Shown piece after piece: positions 31,099-40,293 of a DNA stretch of 64,000 nt. The notes under the pieces were generated by a model, which saw only the letters and a program-made list of their open reading frames with translations, was not told the origin of the DNA and searched no databases. Numbering within the stretch: the first letter of the stretch is position 1; every line of letters starts with the position of its first letter. The position numbers and the translations under genes were made by a program. The DNA is from Pseudomonas sp. DG56-2 (GTDB lineage: Bacteria; Pseudomonadota; Gammaproteobacteria; Pseudomonadales; Pseudomonadaceae). Location of the stretch: the NCBI RefSeq assembly GCF_004803755.1, contig NZ_CP032311.1, forward strand, positions 5,358,001 to 5,422,000, written 5' to 3'.

Positions 31099-31509
31099 TC
31101 AGGGTGCGTGTTGTTCTTCTGCGGCGAACCCGGGCACATGGGCCCTGATTGCATCCAGCAGCTCTTCCTTGCTGAAAGGTTTGGTCAAAAATAGATCAGA
31201 GCCAACCACGCGACCCCTGGCCTTGTCGAACAAGCCGTCGCGTGAAGACAGGAGAATCACTGGCGTATCCTTGAAGGCGCTGTTGTGCTTGATCAAGGCG
31301 CAAGTCTGGTAACCATCGAGTCGCGGCATCAGTACATCGACGAAGATGATTTGTGGATGCTGGTCGACAATTTTGGCCAGCGCGTCGAAGCCGTCGGTGG
31401 CCGTGATGACCTCGCACCCTACTTCACTGAGCAGCATCTGAGCGGTGCGGCGAATCGTCTTGGAGTCATCGATCACCATCACTTTGAGTGCCGCGCGGGG
31501 CTGTTCCAT
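31099..31509 (-). CDS. pilG: Response regulator PilG
   Basis: This 136-residue single receiver domain starts MEQPRAALKVMVIDDSK. The phospho-accepting Asp is in IIFVDVLMPRLDGYQTCALI, followed by ILLSSRDGLFDKARG and YLTKPFSKEEL. PilG is the output regulator of the Pil-Chp system and promotes pilus extension and adenylate cyclase activity in P. aeruginosa. It is the first gene of the operon. The start at 31509 matches PilG family length; the frame is open to 31545. Confidence 0.95.
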   Translation of the reverse strand: MEQPRAALKVMVIDDSKTIRRTAQMLLSEVGCEVITATDGFDALAKIVDQHPQIIFVDVLMPRLDGYQTCALIKHNSAFKDTPVILLSSRDGLFDKARGRVVGSDLFLTKPFSKEELLDAIRAHVPGFAAEEQHAP

Positions 31510-31536
31510 AATTGCTCTACCATCGCTGCTCGCTAT

Positions 31537-31626
31537 GAGCGGCAAGCTACAAGATTCAAGGGGTAAGAATAAGCAGGTTCACACGGCATGCTTTTCTTGC
31601 AGCTTGTGGCTTGTGACTTGCAGCTG
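31537..31626. repeat. Palindromic GCAAGC-type intergenic element, copy 2
   Basis: Left arm AGCGGCAAGCTACAAGATTC, continuing as AAGGGGTAAGAATAAGCAGG, mirrors the right side ATGCTTTTCTTGCAGCTTGT followed by GGCTTGTGACTTGCAGCT. It shares CAAGGGGTAAG and AAGCAGG with copy 1. It lies between the divergent pilG and gshB genes. The rest of 31510-31820 holds their promoters (a possible -10 CATACT at 31664-31669 for gshB) and no visible gene. Confidence 0.7.
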
Positions 31627-31820
31627 GAGAGGCCCGTGCAGGCCACGTGCCAGGCCTTTTTAGCATACTCTGGGGGTGCATTCCATCGGCCTGCATCACC
31701 GCTGGCCGCAGTGCCGCCCAGGATGCGTTTTTCCCTTGACCGCCAGCGCCGCGGGCGCCACCCTGACGCCACTTTTCATTCGAGCCAACGCGGCCCAACG
31801 CCGCTGAGAGGATATAGCCC

Positions 31821-32774
31821 ATGAGCGTTCGCCTCGGGATTGTCATGGACCCCATTGCGCGCATCTCCTATAAAAAGGACAGCTCGCTGGCCATGCTGCT
31901 CGCCGCCCAGGAGCGCGGCTGGTCGTTGTTCTATATGGAACAGCAGGACCTCTATCAAGGCCAGGGCCAGGCCCGCGCGCGGATGCGCGCGCTGAAGGTG
32001 TTCGCCGACCCGCAGCACTGGTTCGAGCTGGAAGACGAGCAAGACTGCGCCTTGAGCGATCTGGATGTAATCCTGATGCGCAAGGATCCGCCGTTCGACA
32101 TGGAGTTCGTCTACAGCACCTACCTGCTGGAACAAGCCGAAGCCGCTGGGGTACTGGTGGTCAACCGCCCACAGAGCCTGCGCGACTGCAACGAAAAGCT
32201 GTTTGCCACGCTTTTCCCGCAGTGCACGCCACCTACCCTGGTCAGCCGTCGCCCGGACATCATCCGCGAGTTCGCCGCCGAACACGGAGATGTCATCCTC
32301 AAGCCACTGGACGGTATGGGCGGCACCTCGATCTTCCGCCATCGAGTGGGCGATCCGAATCTCTCGGTGATTCTTGAAACCCTGACAGCCCTTGGCGCCC
32401 AGCAGATCATGGCGCAGGCCTACCTGCCAGCGATCAAGGATGGCGACAAGCGCATCCTGATGATCGATGGCGAACCTGTGCCTTACTGCCTGGCGCGCAT
32501 CCCGGCCAGCGGTGAAACCCGTGGCAACCTGGCCGCTGGCGGCCGTGGCGAAGCCCGGCCACTGACCGATCGCGATCGCTGGATTGCTGAACAGGTCGGC
32601 CCTACCCTGCGTGAAAAGGGCCTGCTGTTCGTTGGCCTGGACGTTATCGGTGAGCACTTGACCGAAATCAACGTCACCAGCCCGACCTGCATCCGTGAAA
32701 TCGACAACGCTTTTGGCACGCGCATTGGCGTGCAGTTGATGGATGCCATTGATCGCAAGCTCAAGGCGCGCTGA
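31821..32774 (+). CDS. gshB: Glutathione synthetase
   Basis: GshB is the ATP-grasp enzyme joining gamma-glutamylcysteine and glycine to form glutathione. The 317 residues start MSVRLGIVMDPIARISYKKD, contain the ATP-grasp loop KPLDGMGGTSIFR near residue 158, and end with the metal-binding region EINVTSPTCIREID. ATG 31821 follows GAGGA. In pseudomonads it is regularly followed by tonB-like, algH and ruvX genes, as here. Confidence 0.97.
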   Translation: MSVRLGIVMDPIARISYKKDSSLAMLLAAQERGWSLFYMEQQDLYQGQGQARARMRALKVFADPQHWFELEDEQDCALSDLDVILMRKDPPFDMEFVYSTYLLEQAEAAGVLVVNRPQSLRDCNEKLFATLFPQCTPPTLVSRRPDIIREFAAEHGDVILKPLDGMGGTSIFRHRVGDPNLSVILETLTALGAQQIMAQAYLPAIKDGDKRILMIDGEPVPYCLARIPASGETRGNLAAGGRGEARPLTDRDRWIAEQVGPTLREKGLLFVGLDVIGEHLTEINVTSPTCIREIDNAFGTRIGVQLMDAIDRKLKAR

Positions 32775-32883
32775 CAGCCGACGCAGAGCAACCGCGCAGA
32801 GTGGGTTATCATGCCGGTCGTTTTTTTGACCTGCGCACCCACCCTGCCGGTTTCGCCCCGGCCTAGTGGTTGCTGGATACCTG

Positions 32884-33789
32884 ATGACGCTGCCTGCTGA
32901 CATCCCTGCCGACTTCAATCCGCCCCGCATTCGTGCGGCGGATCGGCTCGGCTTTACCCTGTTTCTGGCCGCCCTGGTGCACCTGGCGCTGATTCTTGGC
33001 CTGGGCTTTTCCTTCGCCAAGCCTGAAGAAATCCGCCGCACCATGGAAATCACCCTGGCCACATTCAAAAGCGAGAAGGCGCCGGCCAAGGCCGACTATC
33101 TCGCCCAGGACAACCAACAGGGCAGCGGCACGCTGGACAAGAAAGCTGTACCGAAAACCACCGAAGTAGCGCCGTTCCAGGACAGCAAGATCAACAAGGT
33201 CACGCCGCCGCCCGCCGCCAAGCCTGAAGTGCAGCCTCAACCGACGCCGCCCAAGGCCGTGGTCACCACCAAGGCGCCTAAGCCACAAAAAGTCGAAACC
33301 CGACCAAAAGAAGCCAAGCCACAGCCAAAACCCAAGGCCGCGACCCCGGACTTCGACAGCTCGCAGCTGTCCAGCCAGATCGCCAGCCTCGAAGCCGAGC
33401 TTTCCAACGAACAGCAACTGTATGCCAAGCGCCCACGCATCCACCGCCTCAACGCTGCATCGACCATGCGTGACAAAGGTGCCTGGTACAAAGACGAATG
33501 GCGCAAGAAGGTCGAGCGCATCGGCAACCTCAACTACCCCGATGAAGCCCGTCGCCAACAGATCTACGGCAATCTGCGACTAATGGTCTCAATCAACCGT
33601 GACGGCTCGCTCTACGAGGTACTGGTGCTGGAGTCTTCCGGGCAACCCTTGCTCGACCAGGCAGCCCAGCGCATCGTCCGCCTGGCGGCACCCTTCGCCC
33701 CGTTCACCGGTGATCTGGCCGACATCGACCGCCTGGAAATCATCCGCACCTGGCGCTTTGCCCGCGGCGACCGCCTGTCCAGTAACTGA
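32884..33789 (+). CDS. TonB-family energy transducer
   Basis: This 301-residue protein has a short cytoplasmic N-terminus and one membrane helix (LGFTLFLAALVHLALILGLGFSF, about residues 22-44). A long Pro/Lys-rich periplasmic spacer (PQPTPPKAVVTTKAPKPQK) follows, then a C-terminal TonB domain (YPDEARRQQIYGNLRLMVSI near residue 220). It would transmit ExbBD-derived energy to outer-membrane receptors. No exbB or exbD lies nearby, so it is an accessory TonB paralogue. ATG 32884 is preferred; a GTG at 32866 would add 6 residues. Confidence 0.9.
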   Translation: MTLPADIPADFNPPRIRAADRLGFTLFLAALVHLALILGLGFSFAKPEEIRRTMEITLATFKSEKAPAKADYLAQDNQQGSGTLDKKAVPKTTEVAPFQDSKINKVTPPPAAKPEVQPQPTPPKAVVTTKAPKPQKVETRPKEAKPQPKPKAATPDFDSSQLSSQIASLEAELSNEQQLYAKRPRIHRLNAASTMRDKGAWYKDEWRKKVERIGNLNYPDEARRQQIYGNLRLMVSINRDGSLYEVLVLESSGQPLLDQAAQRIVRLAAPFAPFTGDLADIDRLEIIRTWRFARGDRLSSN

Positions 33790-33851
33790 GCCGGCGGGTA
33801 CCCACACAAACAGGCTTGTCAGTCCGCCCCCTCAACGCCACACTATCAACC

Positions 33852-34421
33852 ATGAAAAACCTCAGCCCGAGTTACCTCAAGCATCAGTTCCTGATCGCCA
33901 TGCCACATATGGCTGATCCGCATTTCGCGCATACTTTGACCTACATCGTCGAGCACAACGCCAATGGTGCGATGGGGCTGGTGGTCAATCGGCCTCAGGA
34001 GCTGAATCTGGCCGATATTCTCGAGCAGTTGCGCCCGGACACCGAGCCGCCGGCCAGCTGTACCCAGGTCCCCATCTACATGGGCGGTCCGGTGCAGACC
34101 GACCGCGGTTTTGTCCTGCACACCACAGACAAGAGCTTCCAGGCCACGGTCGAACTGGACGGTCTGTCGCTGAGCACCTCGCAAGATGTGCTTTTCGCCA
34201 TCGCTGATGGCCTGGGACCCAAACAAAGCTTGATCACCCTCGGCTACGCAGGCTGGGAAGCTGGTCAGCTGGAAGCAGAACTGGCCGACAACGCCTGGCT
34301 GAACTGCCCGTTCGATCCCGAGATCATTTTCGGCATGGCCTGTGAGCAGCGTCTTGCGGCGGCAGCGGCAAGCCTGGGCATAAACCTGAGCCTGCTCACC
34401 AGCCAGGCGGGGCACGCCTGA
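33852..34421 (+). CDS. algH: AlgH/YqgE (UPF0301) family protein
   Basis: This 189-residue protein starts MKNLSPSYLKHQFLIAMPHM and contains the family signatures DPHFAHTLTYIVEHN, GAMGLVVNRPQ and YMGGPVQTDRGFVLH. AlgH was first linked to alginate regulation in P. aeruginosa, but its biochemical role is unsettled. The length equals that of P. aeruginosa AlgH. Its stop overlaps the ruvX start by one base. Confidence 0.95.
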   Translation: MKNLSPSYLKHQFLIAMPHMADPHFAHTLTYIVEHNANGAMGLVVNRPQELNLADILEQLRPDTEPPASCTQVPIYMGGPVQTDRGFVLHTTDKSFQATVELDGLSLSTSQDVLFAIADGLGPKQSLITLGYAGWEAGQLEAELADNAWLNCPFDPEIIFGMACEQRLAAAAASLGINLSLLTSQAGHA

Positions 34422-34855
34422 TGGGAGAGTTGCGACTACTGCTGGGCTTTGACTACGGCACCAAGCAGATCGGCGTTGCGGTGGGCCAGGTGATTACCGG
34501 CCAGGCCCGCGAGCTGTGTACCCTCAAAGCCCAAAACGGTGCACCGGACTGGTCCCAGGTCGAAAAACTGATAAAGGAATGGCAACCCGATGCCATCGTC
34601 GTTGGCCTGCCGTTGAACATGGACGGCACCCCCAGCGAAATGAGTGCCCGCGCCGAAAAGTTCGCCCGGCGCCTGAACGGCCGCTTCAACCTGCCTGTGC
34701 ATACCCACGACGAACGCCTGACCACCTTCGAAGCCAAGGGCGAACGGATGGCCCGCGGCGGCCAGCGTGGCAGTTACCGCGACAACCCGGTGGACGCCAT
34801 TGCCGCCGCCCTGCTTCTGCAGGGCTGGCTGGAGGCCAATACCGGGCAGTCCTGA
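34421..34855 (+). CDS. ruvX: Putative Holliday junction resolvase / pre-16S rRNA nuclease RuvX (YqgF)
   Basis: This 144-residue RNase H-like protein begins RLLLGFDYGTKQIGVAVGQ, holding the first catalytic Asp. GLPLNMDGTPSEMSARAEKF and TTFEAKGERMARGG follow, with VDAIAAALLLQGWL at the end. YqgF processes the 5' end of 16S rRNA in E. coli; the resolvase role was proposed from its fold. Its ATG overlaps the algH stop (TGATG), so the pair is coupled. Confidence 0.94.
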   Translation: MGELRLLLGFDYGTKQIGVAVGQVITGQARELCTLKAQNGAPDWSQVEKLIKEWQPDAIVVGLPLNMDGTPSEMSARAEKFARRLNGRFNLPVHTHDERLTTFEAKGERMARGGQRGSYRDNPVDAIAAALLLQGWLEANTGQS

Positions 34856-34909
34856 TCATCGGATTCAAGCCGGGTCAGCGTTGCGCCCCCGGCCTCTTGA
34901 GGAGCAAGC

Positions 34910-35428
34910 ATGAGCCTACCCAATCCCGCCGAACTGATCCGGCAGATGGCTGTCGACCTTCGTGCCCATCTGGCCCGTCGCAACATTACCGAGCCACGCT
35001 TTATCGGCATCCGCACCGGGGGCATCTGGGTTGCCCAGGCCCTGCTCGAAGAACTGGGCAGCGACGCCGCTCTCGGCACTCTAGATGTATCTTTCTATCG
35101 CGATGACTTCAGCCAGAACGGCTTGCACCCACAAGTGCGCCCTTCGGACCTACCCTTCGAGATCGAAGGCCAGCACCTGATCCTGGTGGACGACGTGCTG
35201 ATGAGCGGTCGCACTATCCGCGCCGCCCTCAATGAATTGTTCGATTATGGCCGTCCGGCCAGCGTCACTCTGGTCTGCCTGCTTGACCTGGATGCCGGCG
35301 AATTGCCGATCCGCCCGAATGTGGTCGGTGCAACCCTGTCGTTGGCTGCCCACGAACGGGTAAAATTGACCGGACCCGCGCCGCTCGCTCTCGAGCGCCA
35401 GGACCTCGCTTCCGCTTCCGCCCTTTAA
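34910..35428 (+). CDS. pyrR: PyrR bifunctional regulator / uracil phosphoribosyltransferase
   Basis: This 172-residue type I phosphoribosyltransferase has the PRPP loop [20 protein letters not shown] near residue 93 and [19 protein letters not shown] near the N-terminus. In Bacillus PyrR is an RNA-binding attenuator of pyr genes; in pseudomonads it is thought to affect pyrBC' transcription. No attenuator-like hairpin was seen in its short upstream gap. It follows ruvX by 54 bases with GAGGAG before the ATG, and pyrB starts 12 bases after it. Confidence 0.95.
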   Translation: MSLPNPAELIRQMAVDLRAHLARRNITEPRFIGIRTGGIWVAQALLEELGSDAALGTLDVSFYRDDFSQNGLHPQVRPSDLPFEIEGQHLILVDDVLMSGRTIRAALNELFDYGRPASVTLVCLLDLDAGELPIRPNVVGATLSLAAHERVKLTGPAPLALERQDLASASAL

Positions 35429-35440
35429 GAGTCCCTCGCG

Positions 35441-36445
35441 ATGACGCCAATCGACGCCAAGCGCCCGCTGCAGCTCAATGATCAGGGCCAGCTGCGCCAC
35501 TTTCTCTCGCTCGACGGTTTGCCCCGCGAACTGCTGACCGAAATCCTCGACACCGCCGACTCGTTCCTCGAAGTTGGCGCCAGGGCCGTTAAAAAGGTTC
35601 CGTTGCTTCGCGGCAAGACCGTCTGCAACGTGTTCTTCGAGAACTCCACCCGAACCCGTACCACCTTCGAACTGGCTGCCCAGCGGCTGTCGGCAGACGT
35701 CATCACCCTGAATGTGTCGACCTCTTCGACCAGCAAAGGTGAAACCCTGTTCGATACCCTGCGCAATCTTGAAGCCATGGCAGCCGACATGTTCGTGGTA
35801 CGCCACGGCGACTCCGGCGCTGCGCACTTCATTGCCGAACATGTTTGCCCGGAAGTGGCGATCATCAACGGTGGTGACGGTCGTCACGCCCACCCGACCC
35901 AGGGCATGCTCGACATGCTCACCATTCGTCGCCATAAAGGCGGCTTCGAGAACCTTTCAGTAGCGATTGTCGGCGACATCCTGCATTCGCGCGTTGCCCG
36001 CTCGAACATGCTCGCACTGAAAACCCTGGGTTGCCCGGACATTCGCGTGATCGGCCCGAAAACCCTGCTGCCAATCGGTATCGAGCAGTATGGCGTAAAG
36101 GTCTACACCGACCTCGAACAGGGCCTGAAGGACGTCGACGTGGTAATCATGTTGCGCCTGCAGCGTGAACGCATGGCCGGTGGCCTATTGCCTAGCGAAG
36201 GCGAGTTCTACCGCCTGTTCGGCCTGACCACAGCACGCCTGGCCGGGGCCAAGCCTGACGCCATCGTCATGCACCCTGGGCCGATCAACCGAGGCGTGGA
36301 GATCGAATCAGCGGTTGCCGACGGTGCCCATTCGGTCATCCTCAATCAGGTCACCTACGGGATCGCAGTACGCATGGCGGTATTGTCCATGGCCATGAGC
36401 GGGCAGACTGCCCAACGTCAATTCGAGCAGGAGAACGCCCAGTGA
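35441..36445 (+). CDS. pyrB: Aspartate carbamoyltransferase catalytic chain
   Basis: PyrB condenses carbamoyl phosphate with aspartate, the committed step of pyrimidine synthesis. The 334 residues contain the carbamoyl-phosphate motif [15 protein letters not shown] near residue 65, [14 protein letters not shown], and [13 protein letters not shown]. The N-terminal extension of about 20 residues is typical of the pseudomonad enzyme, where nucleotides bind. It overlaps pyrC' by 4 bases; the two proteins form a dodecameric complex in P. putida. No pyrI regulatory chain gene follows. Confidence 0.97.
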   Translation: MTPIDAKRPLQLNDQGQLRHFLSLDGLPRELLTEILDTADSFLEVGARAVKKVPLLRGKTVCNVFFENSTRTRTTFELAAQRLSADVITLNVSTSSTSKGETLFDTLRNLEAMAADMFVVRHGDSGAAHFIAEHVCPEVAIINGGDGRHAHPTQGMLDMLTIRRHKGGFENLSVAIVGDILHSRVARSNMLALKTLGCPDIRVIGPKTLLPIGIEQYGVKVYTDLEQGLKDVDVVIMLRLQRERMAGGLLPSEGEFYRLFGLTTARLAGAKPDAIVMHPGPINRGVEIESAVADGAHSVILNQVTYGIAVRMAVLSMAMSGQTAQRQFEQENAQ

Positions 36446-37713
36446 CTCTCAGCATTCTCGGCGCCCGCGTCATCGACCCCCTGAGCGGCCTGGACCAGAC
36501 CACCGACCTGCACATTGATGCCGGCAAAATCATCGCCATTGGCGCCGCACCCGCTGGCTTTACCCCGGCGCGCAGTGTCGACGCCCAGGGTTTGATCGCC
36601 GCCCCCGGCCTGGTAGACCTCAACGTTGCCCTGCGTGAGCCGGGTTACAGCCGCAAAGGCAGCATCGCCAGCGAGACCCGTGCCGCCGCTGCCGGCGGTG
36701 TCACCAGCCTGTGCTGTCCACCGCAGACCAAACCTGTACTCGATACCTCGGCAGTCACCGAACTGATCCTCGACCGCGCCCGCGAAGCCGGACACAGCAA
36801 GGTTTACCCTATCGGCGCCCTGAGCAAGGGGCTGGAGGGCGAACAGTTGGCGGAGCTGGTCGCGTTGCGTGATGCCGGCTGTGTTGCCTTCGGCAACGGC
36901 CTCAATGCTTTTGCCAACAACCGTACCCTGGCCCGGGCCCTGGAGTACGCCGCAACCTTTGACCTGACGGTGATCTTTCACTCCCAGGATCGTGACCTGG
37001 CCCAAGGTGGCCTGGCACACGAAGGCGCAATGGCCAGTTTCCTCGGTTTGCCGGGCATTCCGGAGACCGCCGAAACCGTAGCCCTGGCGCGCAACCTGCT
37101 GCTGGTCGAGCAAACCGGCGTGCGTGCGCACTTCAGCCAATTGACCAGTGCTCGCGGTGCACGCCTGATCGCCCAGGCTCAGGAGTTGGGACTGCCGGTG
37201 ACCGCTGACGTGGCCCTGTACCAGCTGATCCTCACCGATGAAGCGCTGCGCGATTTCTCCAGCCTGTATCACGTGCAGCCACCACTGCGCACCCAGGCCG
37301 ACCGCGATGGCCTGCGTGAAGCGGTGAAGTCCGGCGTAATCCAGGCGATATCCAGCCATCACCAACCCCACGAACGCGATGCCAAGCTCGCGCCATTCGG
37401 CGCCACCGAGCCGGGTATCAGCAGCGTCGAGTTGTTGCTGCCACTGGCGATGACCCTGGTGGAAGACGGCTTGCTCGATCTGCCAACTTTGTTGCAGCGT
37501 TTGTCAGCTGGACCGGCGGCGGCCCTGCGCCTACCTGCCGGCAAGCTGCAGGTAGGCAGCGCTGCGGATCTGGTGTTGTTCGATGCCAACGCTTCGACGC
37601 TTGCAGGCGAACAGTGGCGCTCCAAGGGCGATAACTGCCCGTTCATCGGCCACTGCCTGCCGGGTGCGGTGCGTTATACCTTGGTCGATGGGCATATCAG
37701 CCACGAAGCCTGA
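36442..37713 (+). CDS. pyrC': Dihydroorotase-like non-catalytic subunit PyrC'
   Basis: This 423-residue amidohydrolase-fold protein is needed to assemble aspartate carbamoyltransferase but lacks dihydroorotase activity in P. putida. The sequence agrees: the metal-binding HxH of active enzymes (HVHLREPG type) reads LNVALREPG, and the catalytic Asp region (DHAPH in active enzymes) reads SHHQPHERD. It starts with GTG at 36442, 4 bases inside the pyrB stop, so it is translationally coupled. A true pyrC must lie elsewhere. Confidence 0.95.
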   Translation: MTLSILGARVIDPLSGLDQTTDLHIDAGKIIAIGAAPAGFTPARSVDAQGLIAAPGLVDLNVALREPGYSRKGSIASETRAAAAGGVTSLCCPPQTKPVLDTSAVTELILDRAREAGHSKVYPIGALSKGLEGEQLAELVALRDAGCVAFGNGLNAFANNRTLARALEYAATFDLTVIFHSQDRDLAQGGLAHEGAMASFLGLPGIPETAETVALARNLLLVEQTGVRAHFSQLTSARGARLIAQAQELGLPVTADVALYQLILTDEALRDFSSLYHVQPPLRTQADRDGLREAVKSGVIQAISSHHQPHERDAKLAPFGATEPGISSVELLLPLAMTLVEDGLLDLPTLLQRLSAGPAAALRLPAGKLQVGSAADLVLFDANASTLAGEQWRSKGDNCPFIGHCLPGAVRYTLVDGHISHEA

Positions 37714-37717
37714 TCAT

Positions 37718-37781
37718 CGCGAGGCAAGGCCGTCCCCACAGGTTCTGTACCGCTGCTGTGGGAGCGGCCTTGCCCCGCGAC
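37718..37781. repeat. REP element pair after pyrC'
   Basis: TCGCGAGGCAAGGCCG is mirrored by CGGCCTTGCCCCGCGA, and CCCACAG pairs with CTGTGGG inside. This is a variant REP with GGCAAGGCCG core, placed between the pyr operon and the hslVU heat-shock promoter, where it may end pyr transcription. Confidence 0.82.
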
Positions 37782-37806
37782 AAGCGTTACCACTCATCCT
37801 TCAAGG

Positions 37807-37833
37807 TTGAAATCCTTCCCTGCACCCCCATAT
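37807..37833 (+). promoter_or_regulatory. Sigma-32 heat-shock promoter of hslVU
   Basis: TTGAAA (37807-37812) and CCCCATAT (37826-37833) are separated by 13 bases. This agrees closely with the RpoH consensus CTTGAAA-N(11-16)-CCCCATNT. Transcription would start near 37840, about 38 bases before the hslV start. Confidence 0.82.
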
Positions 37834-37877
37834 GAGTCTGCATCGGCATTTTCGCCCCGCTGCGTGGAGACTCTCCC

Positions 37878-38408
37878 TTGACCACCATCGTTTCAGTTCG
37901 CCGCCACGGCAAAGTCGTCATGGGCGGCGACGGCCAGGTTTCTCTCGGCAACACCGTGATGAAAGGCAACGCCAAAAAGGTCCGTCGTCTTTACCACGGT
38001 CAGGTCATCGCCGGTTTCGCCGGTGCCACAGCCGACGCATTCACCCTCTTCGAACGCTTTGAAGGCCAGCTGGAAAAGCACCAGGGCCATTTGATCCGTG
38101 CCGCCGTCGAGCTGGCCAAGGAATGGCGTACCGACCGTTCCCTGAGCCGCCTGGAAGCCATGCTGGCCGTAGCCAACAAGGATGCCTCACTGATCATCAC
38201 CGGTAACGGTGACGTGGTCGAACCCGAAGACGGCCTGATCGCCATGGGTTCCGGCGGCGGCTACGCCCAGGCCGCAGCCAAGGCATTGCTGCAGAAAACC
38301 GATCTATCGGCCCGTGAAATCACCGAAGCCGCCTTGAACATTGCCGGTGACATCTGTGTGTTCACCAACCACAACCTGACTATCGAGGAGCAGGACCTGG
38401 CCGAGTAA
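37878..38408 (+). CDS. hslV: HslV peptidase subunit of the HslUV protease
   Basis: HslV is the proteasome-like threonine peptidase that degrades unfolded and regulatory proteins with HslU. The 176-residue product begins with TTG, giving Met then [19 protein letters not shown]; after Met removal Thr1 is the nucleophile, which fixes this start. GGAG lies about 8 bases upstream. The [15 protein letters not shown] segment is typical. It lies behind a sigma-32 promoter and before hslU. Confidence 0.97.
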   Translation: MTTIVSVRRHGKVVMGGDGQVSLGNTVMKGNAKKVRRLYHGQVIAGFAGATADAFTLFERFEGQLEKHQGHLIRAAVELAKEWRTDRSLSRLEAMLAVANKDASLIITGNGDVVEPEDGLIAMGSGGGYAQAAAKALLQKTDLSAREITEAALNIAGDICVFTNHNLTIEEQDLAE

Positions 38409-38423
38409 ATCAGCTGTTCTGGC

Positions 38424-38448
38424 GCCCGGCCCCGGTGGCCGGGCTTTT
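38424..38448 (+). terminator. Hairpin with T-run between hslV and hslU
   Basis: GCCCGGCC (38424-38431) pairs with GGCCGGGC (38437-38444) around a 5-base loop and is followed by TTTT. It looks like a weak intrinsic terminator inside the hslVU operon and could lower hslU transcription relative to hslV. Confidence 0.6.
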
Positions 38449-38485
38449 CCACGCTGATTTATCGAGTCCCAGGACCATCAATACT

Positions 38486-39823
38486 ATGTCCATGACCCCC
38501 CGCGAGATCGTCCACGAACTCAACCGCCACATCATTGGCCAGGACGACGCCAAGCGCGCTGTCGCCATTGCCCTGCGTAACCGCTGGCGGCGCATGCAGC
38601 TCCCTGCCGAGCTGCGTGTGGAAGTAACACCGAAGAACATCCTGATGATCGGCCCGACCGGCGTCGGCAAGACTGAAATCGCCCGACGCCTGGCCAAGCT
38701 GGCCAATGCACCGTTCATCAAAGTCGAAGCGACCAAATTCACCGAAGTCGGCTATGTCGGCCGTGACGTCGAATCGATCATCCGTGATCTGGCCGACGCC
38801 GCGATCAAGATGCTGCGCGAGCAGGAAATCATCCGCGTTGGCCACCGTGCCGAAGACGCTGCCGAAGAGCGCATTCTCGACGCCCTGCTGCCACCGGCAC
38901 GCACCGGCTTCAACGAAGACCAGACCACCAGCCAGGACTCCAACACCCGCCAGCTGTTCCGCAAGCGCCTGCGCGAAGGTCAGTTGGATGACAAGGAAAT
39001 CGAGATCGAAGTGGCCGAAGCCATGGGCGTCGATATTTCCGCGCCACCGGGCATGGAAGAGATGACCAACCAGCTGCAAAACCTGTTTGCCAACATGGGC
39101 AAGGGTAAGCGCAAGAGCCGCAAGCTCAAGGTCAAGGAAGCGCTCAAGCTGGTACGCGACGAAGAAGCCGGCCGCCTGGTCAATGAAGACGAGCTCAAGG
39201 CCAAGGCCCTGGAAGCGGTCGAGCAGCACGGCATCGTGTTCATCGACGAAATCGACAAAGTGGCCAAGCGCGGTAACGTCGGCGGCGCCGACGTCTCCCG
39301 CGAAGGTGTACAGCGCGACTTGCTGCCGCTGATCGAAGGCTGCACGGTGAATACCAAGCTGGGCATGGTCAAGACCGACCATATCCTGTTCATCGCCTCC
39401 GGTGCGTTCCACCTCAGCAAGCCAAGCGATCTGGTGCCTGAGCTGCAAGGCCGCCTGCCAATCCGCGTCGAACTCAAGGCCCTGAGCCCGGAAGACTTCG
39501 AGCGTATCCTCAGCGAACCGCATGCCTCGCTGACCGAGCAATATCGCGAATTGCTGAAAACCGAAGGCCTGAACATCGAGTTCGCGCCCGAGGGCATCAA
39601 GCGCCTGGCTGAAATCGCCTGGCAGGTTAACGAGAAGACCGAGAACATCGGTGCCCGCCGCCTGCATACCCTGCTTGAGCGTCTGCTCGAAGAGGTGTCC
39701 TTCAGCGCCGGGGATCTGGCCAGCGCCCACAGCGAAGCACCGATCCGCATCGACGCCGAATACGTCAACAGCCACCTCGGTGAACTGGCACAGAACGAAG
39801 ACCTGTCGCGCTACATCCTGTAA
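38486..39823 (+). CDS. hslU: HslU ATPase subunit of the HslUV protease
   Basis: HslU is the hexameric AAA+ unfoldase that feeds HslV. Its 445 residues start [23 protein letters not shown] and carry Walker [16 protein letters not shown], the pore-loop [11 protein letters not shown], Walker [16 protein letters not shown] and the arginine-finger region near [11 protein letters not shown]. The I-domain lies at about residues 110-240. The C-terminus ends LSRYIL, the tail that inserts into HslV. ATG 38486 matches family length; the open frame upstream passes through the hairpin. Confidence 0.97.
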   Translation: MSMTPREIVHELNRHIIGQDDAKRAVAIALRNRWRRMQLPAELRVEVTPKNILMIGPTGVGKTEIARRLAKLANAPFIKVEATKFTEVGYVGRDVESIIRDLADAAIKMLREQEIIRVGHRAEDAAEERILDALLPPARTGFNEDQTTSQDSNTRQLFRKRLREGQLDDKEIEIEVAEAMGVDISAPPGMEEMTNQLQNLFANMGKGKRKSRKLKVKEALKLVRDEEAGRLVNEDELKAKALEAVEQHGIVFIDEIDKVAKRGNVGGADVSREGVQRDLLPLIEGCTVNTKLGMVKTDHILFIASGAFHLSKPSDLVPELQGRLPIRVELKALSPEDFERILSEPHASLTEQYRELLKTEGLNIEFAPEGIKRLAEIAWQVNEKTENIGARRLHTLLERLLEEVSFSAGDLASAHSEAPIRIDAEYVNSHLGELAQNEDLSRYIL

Positions 39824-39895
39824 CGCAGCGGCAAGCTACAAGTTGCGAGCTGCAAGCTGGACATCGGTGTCTTGCAGCTTGTAGCTTGCAGCGCA
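39824..39895. repeat. Palindromic GCAAGC-type intergenic element, copy 3
   Basis: GCGGCAAGCTACAAGTTGCG followed by AGCTGCAAG is mirrored by CTTGCAGCTTGTAGCTTGC. This gives a near-perfect long hairpin. It occupies almost the entire gap between hslU and the DUF971 gene and ends about 20 bases before that start. Confidence 0.75.
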
Positions 39896-39915
39896 TAGCC
39901 CAAGAGTCTTCAACC

Positions 39916-40293
39916 ATGTCCAGAATGCCAACCGCCATCAACCTGCACAAAGCCTCGAAAACCCTGACGCTGACGTACGGGCCAAACGAGGTGTATCACC
40001 TGCCCGCCGAATTCTTGCGCGTGCACTCTCCTTCCGCCGAGGTCCAGGGCCACGGCAATCCTATCCTCCAGTACGGCAAGATCAACGTCGGCCTCAGCAG
40101 TCTCGAACCTGCCGGCCAGTACGCGTTGAAACTGACCTTCGACGACGGCCACGACAGTGGTCTGTTTACCTGGGAATACCTGGAACAGTTGTGTCTGCGT
40201 CAGCAGGAACTGTGGGAGGACTATCTCGGTGAGCTGGAAAAAGCCGGGAAATCTCGCGACCCTTCCGAGTCCGTCGTAAAGCTGATGCTCTAA
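39916..40293 (+). CDS. DUF971 (GBBH-like N-terminal domain) protein
   Basis: This 125-residue protein carries one DUF971 domain: ASKTLTLTYGPNEVYHLPAEFLRV near the start, then ILQYGKINVGLSSLEPAGQYALKL and a WEYLEQLCLRQQELWEDYL segment. The domain resembles the N-terminal part of gamma-butyrobetaine hydroxylase and is found near iron-sulfur cluster factors in other bacteria. In pseudomonads it sits between hslU and phaC1. The function is unknown. An ATG at 39925 is an alternative start. Confidence 0.9.
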   Translation: MSRMPTAINLHKASKTLTLTYGPNEVYHLPAEFLRVHSPSAEVQGHGNPILQYGKINVGLSSLEPAGQYALKLTFDDGHDSGLFTWEYLEQLCLRQQELWEDYLGELEKAGKSRDPSESVVKLML

